NCBI GenBank assembly: GCA_029052085.1
Contig: JAIDJS010000214.1
Location: forward strand, 1 to 25,859
Length of the DNA: 25,859 bases
Direction of reading: 5' to 3'
Source of the DNA: Eubacterium sp.
GTDB lineage: Bacteria; Bacillota; Clostridia; Oscillospirales; Acutalibacteraceae
In this document: positions 7,096-17,200 of the stretch, piece after piece
Position numbering within the stretch: the stretch's first letter is position 1
How the letters are laid out: every line of letters starts with the position of its first letter
The notes under the pieces: generated by a model
Seen by the model: the letters and a program-made list of their open reading frames with translations, nothing else
The model's database searches: none
Told to the model about the DNA's origin: nothing
Position numbers and translations under genes: made by a program

Positions 7096-8124
7096 TTATT
7101 TCTTTGCTTCCAAAAATCTGTTGTAGCAAGCTGATATTATGTTGTACATATTATTAACATGCGGCTTAAATATCATATAAAGCTCGTCAGTAAATTCAAC
7201 AACTTCGCCATTAAATCCCTTTTTAAAATGGTACACTCCGTACATTGGATTATTTTTACATTTATATCCCGAAACACCGCCAAAATCATAAATATCGCAT
7301 TTTTTCTTCTTTGCCCATTTAATCATTTCCCATTGAAGCAAATAGGTTGGCATATAATTTCTATACTTATTTAAACTGCCTCCATATAAATACCACATCT
7401 TATTTCCATAAAATATTGACATAGCAACTGCAACGGGTTCTTTTTCACATTCCGCAATAAAAATCTTGACATGCTCGGCTCCCATACTATCAAATACTCT
7501 TTCATAATATTCAATATCTCTCACATAAAACTGATCACGCTTAGCCGTAAACTTCAAAATGTCATAAAAAATGGGAATGTCACTTCTTTGAGCCTCTCTT
7601 ATTTTTACATTTTTTCGTATTGCTAAATTTATATTATACCTTGTTTTCGTTCTAAATGATTTTAATAATTCTTCCTCCGTTTTATCTTTAATATTAAGTC
7701 TATAAACAAATTTAGGCTGAATTGTTTTGCTGTTGACCGTAAACTTATAACCCAAAGACAGCATTGTATCTTTAAAATTATCATTATCAGGTATATCCGG
7801 ATCCATTTTGAAAACAAAAGCATTGTATTTTTTTGCAATTTTAACAACTTCTTTTGTCATTTTTTCTAAAGTTTCCTTATCATTGGGATTACATACGAAT
7901 CCCCGCGGTGCATACATCATATATGAATTGAGTATTGGAAATTTCTTTAACAGCACACTCATCGTTCCGATAATTTTTTCATCCTTTTTTATAACAATCA
8001 ATTCATGCTCCCAATTGTTTTTCACCTGTGCCCATTCAATGGTCTGCAAATAATGGCTTTTTATATTTGATTGTAAAAAATTATTCAATTCTTTCTCTTT
8101 GCTGCTCTTTTCATTTATAAACAT
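7096..8124 (-). CDS. FemAB/FemX-family peptidoglycan bridge aminoacyltransferase
   Basis: The 342-residue protein matches the family by length and motifs: LQTIEWAQVKNNWEHE near 27-42, MMYAPRGFVCN near 69-79, the mid-protein KTRYNINLAIRKNVKI, and C-terminal YDFGGVSGYKCKN...GVYHFKKGFNGE. It has the two GNAT-like domains of Fem enzymes but no long coiled-coil insertion is visible, as in single-copy FemX-like proteins. These cytoplasmic enzymes use aminoacyl-tRNA to add an amino acid to the peptide of lipid II, starting the interpeptide bridge. Which amino acid is added cannot be told. AGGGGG is 7 nt before the ATG. The gene stands alone, but its promoter shares a 16-bp box with the adjacent two-component operon. 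GNAT-like proteins of other function are a less likely alternative. Confidence 0.88.
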   Translation of the reverse strand: MFINEKSSKEKELNNFLQSNIKSHYLQTIEWAQVKNNWEHELIVIKKDEKIIGTMSVLLKKFPILNSYMMYAPRGFVCNPNDKETLEKMTKEVVKIAKKYNAFVFKMDPDIPDNDNFKDTMLSLGYKFTVNSKTIQPKFVYRLNIKDKTEEELLKSFRTKTRYNINLAIRKNVKIREAQRSDIPIFYDILKFTAKRDQFYVRDIEYYERVFDSMGAEHVKIFIAECEKEPVAVAMSIFYGNKMWYLYGGSLNKYRNYMPTYLLQWEMIKWAKKKKCDIYDFGGVSGYKCKNNPMYGVYHFKKGFNGEVVEFTDELYMIFKPHVNNMYNIISACYNRFLEAKK

Positions 8125-8174
8125 ATTCTATCCCCCTGCATTTTTGAACTAGTATACATTTAAAATGAATAGAC

Positions 8175-8206
8175 ATTTTATCAAAAATCAATCAAAACAG
8201 CATATT
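8175..8206 (-). promoter_or_regulatory. Predicted promoter and regulator box of the femX-like gene
   Basis: On the minus strand the 16-mer AATATGCTGTTTTGAT (8206-8191) is identical to the one before the response regulator. TTTTGAT repeats after 11 bp and runs into TAAAAT (8180-8175), a plausible -10. No consensus -35 is present. A second possible -10, TATACT, lies at 8156-8151 but has no -35 partner. Confidence 0.45.
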
Positions 8207-8233
8207 ATTTGTTATACTCAAAAAAACAAAAAT

Positions 8234-8253
8234 TACTGAAATAATAATCAGTA
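8234..8253 (-). terminator. Weak hairpin with strong T-run, possible backup terminator of the large operon
   Basis: On the minus strand TACTGA and TCAGTA form a 6-bp stem with an 8-nt loop, followed directly by ATTTTTGTTTTTTT. The stem is AT-rich and weak, but the T-run is much better than that of the hairpin at 8293-8314. Together they would give tandem termination after leuS. Confidence 0.35.
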
Positions 8254-8292
8254 TTTCCTTTTTTATTTTTACCCCATTATATAATTAAGTAT

Positions 8293-8314
8293 AGGGAGAG
8301 CTTTCGCCCTCCCT
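8293..8314 (-). terminator. Terminator hairpin after leuS
   Basis: The minus-strand RNA would form a 9-bp stem, AGGGAGGGC with GCTCTCCCT (one G-U pair), closed by a GAAA tetraloop, 8 bp beyond the leuS stop. The following sequence AUACUUAAUUAUAU is only moderately U-rich. It marks the end of the 15-gene operon. Confidence 0.65.
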
Positions 8315-8322
8315 AAATCTTT

Positions 8323-10731
8323 TTATACTGCAACTATATTAACAAGCTTGCCGGGAACATAGATTTCCTTTTTAATTGTTTTTCCCTCTATTGCAGCAGC
8401 AATCTTTTCATCTGCTTTTGCAAGCGCAAGCACCTCATCCTTTGGCATATCAACAGGAATCGTAATTCTTGAACGAACCTTTCCCATAATCTGAAGCACG
8501 ATTTCAACACTGTTTTCAACCGTTTTAGCCTCATCATATTCCGGCCATTCAGCTTCATTAACCATTCCGCCGAAGCCCATAACATCCCACATTTCCTCTG
8601 TTACATGAGGGGCAAAAGGATTAAGAAGAATGGTTAAGGTTCTAAGCTCTGCTTTAGTAACACTGCCCTTTTCATAAATCTTATTGATAAGAGCCATCAT
8701 TGCAGCAATAGCCGTATTGCACTTAAGATTATCAATATCCTCGGTAACCTTTTTAATGGTTTTATGCATTAATGCTTCAAGCTCTTCGCTGTATTCAGCT
8801 CCATCCGTTACGATTTCCTGAAGATTCCAGAAACGTTCAATAAAACGCTTACAGCCCTTTATTGAATCTGAATTCCAAGGAGCAGCCTTTTCAAAATCGC
8901 CGATAAACATTTCATAAAGACGCATTGTATCAGCACCATACTGATCAACAATTTCATCCGGATTTACAACATTTCCGCGCGATTTACTCATTTTTTCGCC
9001 GTTTTCGCCCAGAATCATACCGTGAGAGGTACGCTTCTGATAAGGCTCTTTCGTAGGAACTACACCGATATCATAAAGGAATTTATGCCAGAAACGGCTG
9101 TAAAGCAGATGGAGAGTTGTATGCTCCATACCGCCGTTATACCAATCAATCGGAGACCAGTATTCAAGAGCCTCTTTTGATGCAAGGGCATTGTCATTAT
9201 GCGGGTCCATATATCTGAGGAAATACCACGATGAGCCTGCCCACTGAGGCATAGTATCCGTTTCTCTTTTAGCATCTCCGCCGCAGCAGGGACATTTTGT
9301 ATTTACCCAATCCGTCATCTTGGCAAGAGGCGATTCGCCTGTATCCGTAGGCTCATAGGAATCAACATTCGGAAGCTCAAGCGGAAGCTGATCTTCGGGA
9401 ACAGGAACATAACCGCATTTATCACAATGAATAATCGGAATAGGCTCGCCCCAATATCTCTGACGGCTGAATACCCAGTCGCGAAGCTTGAAATTAACCT
9501 TTTCTTTTCCCTTACCCTCTTTTGTAAGCCATTCAATCATTGCCTTTTTCGCTTCTTCAACAGAAAGGCCATTCAGGAAGCCGCTGTTTACAAGCATACC
9601 CGTAGCACAGTCTGTAAAGGCTTCTGCCTGTACATCTTCTCCGCCTGCAACAACCTCAATAATAGGAAGATTGAATTTCTTTGCAAACTCCCAGTCACGG
9701 GTATCATGAGCAGGAACGGCCATAATCGCACCCGTGCCATAAGAGGTTAAAACGTAGTCTGAAATAAAGATAGGAATTTCCGTATCATTTACAGGGTTAA
9801 TACCCATAACGCCATCAAGCTTAACACCGGTTTTATCCTTATTAAGCTCTGTTCTTTCAAAATCACTCTTACGGGCAGCTTCGTTCTGATAAGCACGGAC
9901 TTCATCAAGGTTTTTAATGCTATCTGCCCATTTTTCAATAAGCGGATGCTCCGGAGAAATAACCATATATGTAGCACCGAAAAGCGTGTCACATCTTGTT
10001 GTATAAACGGTTAAGGTGTCGCCAAGCGTTGTTTTGAAATCAACCTCTGCACCTGTGCTTCTGCCTATCCAGTTTCTCTGCTGAACCTTAACTCTGTCTA
10101 TAAAATCAACATCATCAAGATCTGCTGCAAGGCGATCTGCATATTCCGTAATTTTAAGCATCCACTGACTCTGATTTTTACGGATAACCTCAGAACCGCA
10201 GCGTTCACAAACGCCGTTTACAACCTCTTCATTTGCAAGAACGCATTTACAGGAGGTACACCAGTTAACAGCCATTTCCTTCTTATAAGCAAGACCCTTT
10301 TTGAAAAGCTGAAGGAAAATCCACTGGGTCCATTTATAATAAGACGGATCGGTTGTATTAATTTCCCTTGTCCAGTCAAATGAAAAGCCCAAAGACTGTA
10401 ACTGAGCCTTGAAATGAGCAACATTATTTTTTGTTACCTCAGCAGGATGAATATGATTTTTAATTGCAAAATTTTCAGTTGGAAGACCGAAAGCATCCCA
10501 ACCCATCGGATAAAGAACGTTATAGCCCTGAAGCCTTTTCTTTCTTGCCACAATGTCAAGCGCTGTGTAGGAACGAGGATGACCGACATGAAGTCCCTGT
10601 CCGCTTGGGTAAGGGAACTCTACAAGACAATAAAATTTAGGAAGAGAATAATCATCCTTTGCAGCAAAGGTGTTCTGACTATACCACACATTCTGCCATT
10701 TTGCTTCAATCTTTTTAAAATTGTAATCCAT
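8323..10731 (-). CDS. leuS: Leucyl-tRNA synthetase
   Basis: This 802-residue class I synthetase attaches leucine to tRNA(Leu) in the cytoplasm. The HIGH signature is HVGH (residues 48-51, within [16 protein letters not shown]) and KMSKS is near residue 580 (EKMSKSRGN). Cys pairs near 160-180 (CTSCKC...CERCG) and near 440-490 (CDKCG...CPCCG) look like zinc sites. The CP1 editing domain lies between about 220 and 410 ([34 protein letters not shown]). The C-terminal anticodon-binding and Leu-specific regions are complete. GGAGG, inside the end of rsfS, lies 9 nt before the ATG, and only 4 bp separate the genes. There is no leader or T-box before it, although many Firmicutes control leuS this way. 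Here it is the last gene of a housekeeping operon. Confidence 0.98.
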   Translation of the reverse strand: MDYNFKKIEAKWQNVWYSQNTFAAKDDYSLPKFYCLVEFPYPSGQGLHVGHPRSYTALDIVARKKRLQGYNVLYPMGWDAFGLPTENFAIKNHIHPAEVTKNNVAHFKAQLQSLGFSFDWTREINTTDPSYYKWTQWIFLQLFKKGLAYKKEMAVNWCTSCKCVLANEEVVNGVCERCGSEVIRKNQSQWMLKITEYADRLAADLDDVDFIDRVKVQQRNWIGRSTGAEVDFKTTLGDTLTVYTTRCDTLFGATYMVISPEHPLIEKWADSIKNLDEVRAYQNEAARKSDFERTELNKDKTGVKLDGVMGINPVNDTEIPIFISDYVLTSYGTGAIMAVPAHDTRDWEFAKKFNLPIIEVVAGGEDVQAEAFTDCATGMLVNSGFLNGLSVEEAKKAMIEWLTKEGKGKEKVNFKLRDWVFSRQRYWGEPIPIIHCDKCGYVPVPEDQLPLELPNVDSYEPTDTGESPLAKMTDWVNTKCPCCGGDAKRETDTMPQWAGSSWYFLRYMDPHNDNALASKEALEYWSPIDWYNGGMEHTTLHLLYSRFWHKFLYDIGVVPTKEPYQKRTSHGMILGENGEKMSKSRGNVVNPDEIVDQYGADTMRLYEMFIGDFEKAAPWNSDSIKGCKRFIERFWNLQEIVTDGAEYSEELEALMHKTIKKVTEDIDNLKCNTAIAAMMALINKIYEKGSVTKAELRTLTILLNPFAPHVTEEMWDVMGFGGMVNEAEWPEYDEAKTVENSVEIVLQIMGKVRSRITIPVDMPKDEVLALAKADEKIAAAIEGKTIKKEIYVPGKLVNIVAV

Positions 10732-10735
10732 TATA

Positions 10736-11089
10736 TTAATCCTCCAAAAGTTTTTCTGTATCTAATATATCGCCGTCTTCCCAAAGATGCTCAAGGTTAA
10801 AATACTGCCTTTGCTCTTTATAGAAAACATGAACAACAACTGTAGAAAAATCAAGACAAATCCATCCGGACTGCCTGCCCTCAATATGATGAGGCTCCTC
10901 GCCTGCTTCGCCAAGCTTATATTCAATCTCATCCGCAAGCGCCTTAACCTGTGTCGAGGAATCGCCCGTTACAAGAACAAAATAATCCGCAAGAACAGAA
11001 ATATCTCTTATTCCGATAACCTGAATATCCTGCCCCTTCTTACTGTCGGCCGCTTTAGCAGCTATTTTTGCAATATCAAGTGAATTCAT
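10736..11089 (-). CDS. rsfS: Ribosomal silencing factor RsfS
   Basis: The 117-residue DUF143/Iojap protein has the family pattern: [22 protein letters not shown] (about 21-42), the [13 protein letters not shown] helix, [23 protein letters not shown] (about 67-89) and the closing [11 protein letters not shown]. RsfS binds ribosomal protein uL14 and blocks joining of the subunits when nutrients are low. The ATG overlaps the yqeK stop by 4 bp (ATGA, 11086-11089). The nadD-yqeK-rsfS order is conserved in Firmicutes, which supports the assignment. Confidence 0.95.
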   Translation of the reverse strand: MNSLDIAKIAAKAADSKKGQDIQVIGIRDISVLADYFVLVTGDSSTQVKALADEIEYKLGEAGEEPHHIEGRQSGWICLDFSTVVVHVFYKEQRQYFNLEHLWEDGDILDTEKLLED

Positions 11090-11673
11090 ATATCTAAATC
11101 CTTTTCTTTAAAATTTTCAAGTATATCATTATAACATTCAATCGCATCAGGATGAATAGGTTTTTCCTTTTTTGCCAAATCAGTTATCGTATATTTCAAT
11201 GAATAAAGCATCGCTTCATCAAGGCTGATTTCTGCCTTTTTACGCATTATATCAATATCAGGATAACATCTGTCTGCCGAAATAAAATCGGCAGTATAAA
11301 CCACCTTTTCAAGCAGACTCATATTTCTTCGCCCTGTTGTATGGAAACGGATTGCAGATAAAATATCCTCATCATCTACGCCAAGCTCCAGTCTGCAATA
11401 TGCCGCACCCGACATCTGATGAAAAACAAGAGGATTGGGAAATTCAAGCTCCGTTATACTTTCGCCGTTCCTTGCCATATATTCACGCTGAATATCAATC
11501 GTTTCTTCCTTCATTATATCGTGAAGAATGGCTGCTGTATAGGCTTTTTCTTCATCTGAGCCGAATTTAATTGCAAGCCTTTTGGCAGAATCAGCAACAT
11601 TCAAGGAATGCTGAAATCGTTTTTCCGACAGGCGCTCTTTAATTATTTTTATAAATTCATCATTATTATACAA
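11086..11673 (-). CDS. yqeK: YqeK-type HD-domain hydrolase (symmetrical Ap4A hydrolase)
   Basis: The 195-residue HD phosphohydrolase carries H22 in RFQHSLNV, the HD pair H51-D52 in AAILHDIMKE, a further His in NPLVFHQMSGAAY, and AIRFHTTGR with VVYTADFISADR, which supply the metal ligands. Firmicutes YqeK proteins split diadenosine tetraphosphate into two ADP. The frame stays open to an ATG at 11688, but that codon has no ribosome site. The TTG at 11673 has AGGGG 7 nt upstream and gives the usual number of residues before the first conserved His, so TTG is chosen. The overlap with nadD is then 8 bp. The gene lies between nadD and rsfS as in Bacillus subtilis. Confidence 0.9.
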   Translation of the reverse strand: MYNNDEFIKIIKERLSEKRFQHSLNVADSAKRLAIKFGSDEEKAYTAAILHDIMKEETIDIQREYMARNGESITELEFPNPLVFHQMSGAAYCRLELGVDDEDILSAIRFHTTGRRNMSLLEKVVYTADFISADRCYPDIDIMRKKAEISLDEAMLYSLKYTITDLAKKEKPIHPDAIECYNDILENFKEKDLDI

Positions 11674-12265
11674 TATAAAGCCCCTCATCTTTTATATATT
11701 TGCATACTTCAGCAGGAACAAAACCGGAAATATCATCCTTATTCTTTATCTTTTCTCTGATTTCGCTTGAAGAAACAATAACCGGCTCAAACGCGGCAAG
11801 ATAATAATCAAGCCTGCCGTTTAACAGCTTTTCGGCAAAAGAAATGATTTCCTCTTTTTTATTTTTTTCTCTTGCTGCTGTGCAAAGAACAACCTCTAAA
11901 AGCAGTTCATTGTATTTATACCATTTATCGAAGGACAAAAACTGATCATTGCCTATAATCAGAAAAAACTCATCATCAGGATAGCTTTTTCTCAGTTCCA
12001 TAATTGTATTATAAGTATAGCTTTTTTCTTTTCGCTGAAATTCAATATCCGAAATTTCCACCTTGCTGTCAGATTTAAAAGCAAGTGAAAGCATTGCCAA
12101 TCGGGCTTCTGCATCGGCTAAACCCTCCGCCGATTTATGAGGCGGATTCGCAGTCGGAATAACAAGAAGCTTATCAAGAGAAAGACTTTCAAGATAGCTT
12201 TTTGCAAGGTTTATATGCCCGTTATGAACAGGATTAAACGCACCGCCGAAGATACCTATCCTCAA
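11666..12265 (-). CDS. nadD: Nicotinate-nucleotide adenylyltransferase
   Basis: The 199-residue NadD joins nicotinate mononucleotide and ATP to make deamido-NAD. The nucleotidyltransferase signature is at the N-terminus: GIFGGAFNPVHNGHINLA with H14 and H17. LVIPTANPPHK follows near 35-45, FFLIIGNDQFLSFDKWY near 100-116, and the C-terminal phosphate-binding motif VSSSEIREKI near 163-172. The length is normal for the family. Its ATG overlaps the yhbY stop as ATGA (12262-12265), and it overlaps yqeK at the other end. Confidence 0.96.
   Translation of the reverse strand: MRIGIFGGAFNPVHNGHINLAKSYLESLSLDKLLVIPTANPPHKSAEGLADAEARLAMLSLAFKSDSKVEISDIEFQRKEKSYTYNTIMELRKSYPDDEFFLIIGNDQFLSFDKWYKYNELLLEVVLCTAAREKNKKEEIISFAEKLLNGRLDYYLAAFEPVIVSSSEIREKIKNKDDISGFVPAEVCKYIKDEGLYIV
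11681..11685 (-). promoter_or_regulatory. Ribosome binding site pointing to a TTG start for yqeK
   Basis: AGGGG lies inside the last codons of nadD, 7 nt before TTG at 11673-11671. The upstream ATG at 11688 overlaps this site and is preceded only by AT-rich sequence. Confidence 0.65.
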
Positions 12266-12690
12266 CGTCTGCCACCTCTGTCTGCCTTATTATACTTTGC
12301 CCAAGGGTGCTTTTCTTCAAACTCTCTGTTTCTCTGACGCAGTCCCTTGATTTTTACCTTTTTCTTAACAACCTTTTTGCCTAAAGCCTTAATACGCTCT
12401 TCTTTTTTAGCGTTTATCTTTTCTTTATCTATCTTTCTGTAAATAACGATAACACCGCCGATAACCTGAATCACTTCAGCATTAAGCCTTTCCGCAAGCT
12501 TATCTGCAAATTCTCTTGGGTTTTCCGGCGCAGTTTCAAGATGAACACGGATTTTTAAAAGCTCACGCACATCAAGCGCATCATCAATCTGAGAAACCAG
12601 ATTATCCGATATGCCGTCTTTTCCTATCTGAAAAATCGGCTCAAGCGGATTTGCTTTTGCACGAAGTGCTGCTCTTTCCTTTGATGTCAT
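12262..12690 (-). CDS. yhbY: YhbY-type CRM-domain RNA-binding protein with basic C-terminal extension
   Basis: Residues 1-95 form a CRM domain: LRAKANPLEPIFQIGKDGIS with the GKxG loop at 23-26, then ELLKIRVHLETAPENPREFADKLAERL and VIQVIGGVIVIYRK. Bacterial YhbY proteins associate with pre-50S ribosomal subunits. The protein is 142 residues, about 45 longer than the usual single-domain form. The extra tail (about 98-142) is strongly basic (KKVVKKKVKIK) and ends in EEKHPWAKYNKADRGGRR, which could strengthen rRNA contact. It overlaps rdgB (12687-12690) and nadD (12262-12265) by 4 bp each. YhbY-nadD-yqeK-rsfS is a recurring ribosome and cofactor cluster in Firmicutes. Confidence 0.92.
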   Translation of the reverse strand: MTSKERAALRAKANPLEPIFQIGKDGISDNLVSQIDDALDVRELLKIRVHLETAPENPREFADKLAERLNAEVIQVIGGVIVIYRKIDKEKINAKKEERIKALGKKVVKKKVKIKGLRQRNREFEEKHPWAKYNKADRGGRR

Positions 12691-13274
12691 ATCATTTTCT
12701 CCAATTCTTTTGTTAAAAGCCTTAAGGCATTGCCTCTATGACTTATTTTATCCTTTTCTTCTGCTGAATATTTGCCAAAGGCTTTTCCATTTATTATAAA
12801 GAGCGGATCATAACCGAAGCCCTCACTTCCGTCTCTTTCAAAGCCGATATGGCCGTGGCACTCACCTCTTACGGTTATTTCCCTTCCGTCAGGAAAAACA
12901 CAGCAGATAGCGCAAACATAATAAGCTGTTCTTTCCTCCATAGGAACACCGCTGAGCTTTTCAAGAAGCAAATCATTATTCTCTTCATCATTACCATGTC
13001 CGCCCGAAAATCTTGCCGAGAAAATACCCGGGGCACCGTCAAGATAATCAACACAAAGTCCGCTGTCATCCGCAATAGCAGGCATATTCATAACCTCGCA
13101 GGCTGACACCGCTTTGATTTTTGCATTTTCTTCAAATGTTGTTCCGTTTTCTTCAACATCCGGAATTTCCTTTCCGAGCATTTTTGCTGTTACAACATGA
13201 ATACCTAAAGGAGAGAGAATACGCTGCATTTCTGCAAGCTTTTTCATATTATTCGTTGCTAAAATAAAATCCAT
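12687..13274 (-). CDS. rdgB: XTP/dITP diphosphatase (RdgB/HAM1 family)
   Basis: The 195-residue protein removes damaged purine nucleotides by splitting dITP, ITP or XTP into the monophosphate and pyrophosphate. It starts with the family motif [13 protein letters not shown]. The metal/catalytic Asp pair D69-D70 lies in [30 protein letters not shown] (near 157) and SHRGNAL (near 178) complete the active site. AGAGG precedes the ATG, which lies 35 bp after ftsY. It overlaps yhbY by 4 bp. Confidence 0.96.
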   Translation of the reverse strand: MDFILATNNMKKLAEMQRILSPLGIHVVTAKMLGKEIPDVEENGTTFEENAKIKAVSACEVMNMPAIADDSGLCVDYLDGAPGIFSARFSGGHGNDEENNDLLLEKLSGVPMEERTAYYVCAICCVFPDGREITVRGECHGHIGFERDGSEGFGYDPLFIINGKAFGKYSAEEKDKISHRGNALRLLTKELEKMI

Positions 13275-13309
13275 TGTTTAACCTCTTATTTCATTTTCAG
13301 ATGTTCTGA

Positions 13310-14227
13310 TTACTCTTCATTATCAAACATACCTGCAGCAAAAGCATCTGCATCAAACGGCTGCAAATCATCAATCTGCTCGCCGACACCGACAAATTTA
13401 ACAGGCACATCAAGCTCATTATTGATTGCAAGCACAACACCGCCTCTTGCAGTGCCGTCAAGCTTCGTTAAAACAATTCCGGTTATTCCTGCCGCTTCCT
13501 TAAAATCCTTTGCCTGATTAACGGCATTCTGCCCTGTAGTAGCATCAAGAACAAGCAGAATTTCTTTTGAAGCTTCGGGAAGCTCTCTTTCAATAACACG
13601 GCTGATTTTATTCAGCTCATCCATAAGATTTTTCTTATTATGAAGCCTGCCCGCCGTATCAATAATAATAACATCTGACTTTCTTGCCTTGCCTGCCTGT
13701 ATCGTATCAAACACTACCGAGGCAGGATCAGAACCCTCAGCAGATTTTATAAGATCCACACCTGCTCTGTCTGCCCATACCTGAAGCTGCTCAATAGCCG
13801 CTGCACGGAAGGTATCGGCAGCACCGAGAATAACACTTCTTCCCTGCTCCTTAAGCCTTAAAGACAGCTTACCGATTGTTGTTGTTTTACCAACCCCGTT
13901 TACACCGATAACAAGAATAACAGACGGCTTCGTTCGAAGCTTTAAATAGCTTCCGCCCCAAACAATACCCGAAACAATATCTTTCAGAGTTTCACGAACC
14001 TGTTTAACATCCTTAATTCTGTCGTTTTCAATTTTTTCTTTAAGACTTTTTATAACCTTTTCGGCAGTAGGAAATCCGACATCACCCATAATAAGAATTT
14101 CTTCAAGCTCTTCGTAAAGCTCATCTGTTATCTCCTCATAGGAATCCACAACATCCTCTATCTGAGCAGTAATGCCCTCTTCCCTTGTTTTTCTTAAGCC
14201 TTTTCTGAATTTATCAAATAATCCCAT
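13310..14227 (-). CDS. ftsY: Signal recognition particle receptor FtsY
   Basis: The 305-residue SRP GTPase guides ribosomes making membrane proteins to the translocon. The short N domain (1-95) begins directly with [14 protein letters not shown], without the long acidic A domain of E. coli FtsY, as is usual in Firmicutes. The G domain has G1 [14 protein letters not shown] (near 108-121), the insertion-box region [43 protein letters not shown] and the closing [25 protein letters not shown] is well placed before the ATG. The gene follows smc by 34 bp; smc-ftsY adjacency is common in Firmicutes, but ffh is not nearby. Confidence 0.97.
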   Translation of the reverse strand: MGLFDKFRKGLRKTREEGITAQIEDVVDSYEEITDELYEELEEILIMGDVGFPTAEKVIKSLKEKIENDRIKDVKQVRETLKDIVSGIVWGGSYLKLRTKPSVILVIGVNGVGKTTTIGKLSLRLKEQGRSVILGAADTFRAAAIEQLQVWADRAGVDLIKSAEGSDPASVVFDTIQAGKARKSDVIIIDTAGRLHNKKNLMDELNKISRVIERELPEASKEILLVLDATTGQNAVNQAKDFKEAAGITGIVLTKLDGTARGGVVLAINNELDVPVKFVGVGEQIDDLQPFDADAFAAGMFDNEE

Positions 14228-14261
14228 AATTACTCCTAAATAAATTATGTATTTGTTTTAT

Positions 14262-17200
14262 TTATTCAAGTCCCATTTGTGCCGCAAGTTCTGCACTCTG
14301 AAGCTCAAGAAGCTTTGAAACGCCCTTTTCCTGCATGGTAACACCATAAAGAACATCTGCTTCCTCCATAGTGCCGCGGCGGTGGGTAATTGAAATAAAC
14401 TGGGTATCACTTGTCATCTTTCGCATATATTTTGCAAATCTTTCAACATTAACATCGTCAAGCGCAGCCTCAACCTCATCATAGATACAGAACGGAGATG
14501 GGGTAACCTTAAGTACGCTGAAAAGAAGTGCCATAGCCGCAAGCGATTTTTCTCCGCCTGAAAACAGATTAATATTCTGAACGGATTTTCCCGGCGGCTG
14601 AATTTTAATTTCTATCGGACTTTCAAGGCAGTTATCCGGCTGTTCAAGAACAATTTCGCCATTTCCGCCGCCGAAGAAATCTGCAAAGCAAACCTTAAAT
14701 TCATTGTTTATTCTATTAAACTGGGTCAGGAATTTTTCGCTCATTGAAACCGTTAAGTCATCAATAATTTTACCAAGCTCCTGCTTTGATTTTTCAATAT
14801 CATCAATCTGCTCTTTAAGGAATTCATATCTCTCGGATACTTCCTTATATTCCTCAATAGCACCAACATTGATTGAACCAAGCTTTTTAATGGAATGCTT
14901 GATTTCATTAAGACGCCTTTTCGCAGCAGACATATCTTCAATAACGATATTAAGATTTTCAGCCTCACGTCTTGTTAACTCATACTGCTCAAAGAGCATA
15001 TCGTTCAGCTCATCATACTCCTTGCGCATTGCAATTTTGCGCTCATCAAGGCGAACAAGTTCGCTTGAAATATCGCCTCTTTCCTGCGTTTTATTTCGTT
15101 CAAGTGTTCTTAATTCATTAGAACGCTTTTCAAGCTCATTTCTTCTTTCAAGCTGATTTGAAACATCTGCATTGGAATTGCTTGCCTTTTTACGGAATTC
15201 ATTTGCCTCTGCCTTAATTTCATTAATACCTGCTGCAAGGTTTTCATTTTTGCTTTCAATTTCGGCAATTTCATCTTCTATTGATTTTACACGGCTGCTT
15301 TGTGTTGTTTTACGAAGCTTAAGTTCTTCAACAGCCTGCTTTGCAGCCTCAGCATCTCTGTCAATTGAAACAATCTGAAGCTTAAGCTCTTCCGTTTTCT
15401 GACGGAGTGCTTCTCTTTTTGAAGCAACACCCTCTGCATCATCGGAAACGGAAGCAAGCTGATTTTCAGCATCATCAATTTCTGCTTGAACAGAATGAAT
15501 TTCCTTTTCACCCTCGCTGTATTCTTTTTCAAGGAGTTCGATTCTTCCCTGAGAATTTTCTTTTTCTGAAATAAGAAGACGAATCTGATTTTTAAGAGAA
15601 TCCACTTTGTCTTTAATAAGCTTATCTTCTCCCTCAGCGCGGATAACATCCTCCTTAGCCGTCTGAAGCTCTGCCTCAGCAGCCTGAAGCCTTGCAGCCG
15701 CATGATTTGCGTCTTCAAGAGCAAGCTTGAATTCGGCTGCGATTTCCTCTGCCTCTTTTGAAAGCCTTTTTGCTTCTGCATTCAATTCTTCAATTGTATT
15801 CGCACGCGACAGTATACCTGCACCTTTGGCAGCACTACCACCGGACATAGAGCCTCCCGGATTCATAACCTGACCGTCAAGCGTAACAATTTTAAATCTG
15901 TTATTATATCTTTTCGCAATGCCGATAGCACAATCCATATCATCAACTACAACCACACGTGACAGAAGATTGCTTATAATCTCCCTATACTGATTATCGC
16001 AGCTGACAAGATTGGAAGCTATATCCACAAAACCAAGATTATCATCAAGTCCGCGTTCATCAAGCTGTCTTCCTCTGATATTTGAGATAGGCAGGAAGGT
16101 TGCTCTGCCTATGCGATTATTCTTCAGATAATAAATTGCTCTTTTTGCATCTGCCTCAGTTGAGGTAACTATATTCTGCATTGCAGCACCGAGAGCAACC
16201 TCAACAGCCGTAGAATATTCATTTTCAACCTGAATCAGCTGAGAAAGCGGGCCATGAATTCCGCCAAGCGCCTTTGCCTCTGACTGGCGCATTACCGCCT
16301 TAACAGCACCCGAATAGCCCTCCATATTTTTTTCTAAATCAGACAGCATTCGTGCTTTTGACTGCTTTTCGGCAAGTGCTCTGTTTGCCTTTTCAAGCTT
16401 ATCTCTAAGCGCATCAGCCTTATCGGTTTTATTCTTAACCTTAAGCTGATATCCGCTCATTGCATTATTGTTTTCGTCTATGCGTTCATTTAAAAACTTT
16501 AAGTTTTCTTCGCTTTCCGCCTTACGTGCCTCTTCAATTTTAAGCTCATTTTCTATTGTGGAAATATTTTCATCAACAGTTCCTCTACGTGCTTCAATTT
16601 CCTCTATGCTTGATTTCGCCTTAGAGCATTTAACACGGCAATCCGTAAGCTTAAATGTTAATGCAGTTATTCTTTGATTAAGCTCAACCGTTATCTTTGA
16701 AAACGCTTCGTTTGAAGAAACCAATGCTTCCATTTCGTCGGAAACATTCTGAAGCTCTTCACTTTTCATTTTTGATTTTTCGGCACTGTCACAAATAAAC
16801 TGCTCTCTCTCCTCAATCTGGGTATCAATCGTTATGTTACCCTCATCAGCAAGAGAAATATCATTTTTCAATCTTTCAATCGTTTCGTTATTATGATTCA
16901 GCGTTGCTTCCAGAACCGAAGCTTCGCCGTCCTTACGAACAGCCTCTTCCTCAAAATTGGCACTGTCTGCCCTTATTTCCTCAATTTCCGTATTGATTTT
17001 TGCAATACCGGAAATTACCTGCTCAATTTCCTCTTCAATCGCCTGAAGCTCATTGCTGCAAATTTCATAAGAAGCATTTGCAGCATCAATTTTATGCTCC
17101 TGATCACGGAGATCATTTGTAAATTTATTTATTTTATTCAGCCATACGCCTATTTCAAGCGTTTTTCTTTCTTCTGAAAGTTCAATAAATTTAGCAGCTT

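Noticed and set aside
10414..10800. A 128-codon open frame on the plus strand
   Set aside because: It is antisense to the start of leuS and the end of rsfS, both certain genes; no ribosome site or family motif supports it.
14704..15156. A 150-codon open frame on the plus strand, rich in Ser and Leu
   Set aside because: It is antisense to the smc coiled coil; Ser/Leu/Ile-rich composition is what the opposite strand of Glu/Lys-rich coiled coil gives.
15287..15781. A 164-codon minus-strand open frame inside smc
   Set aside because: It is a frame-shifted reading of the smc coiled-coil region, very rich in Lys, Arg and Leu; the smc frame itself is unbroken.
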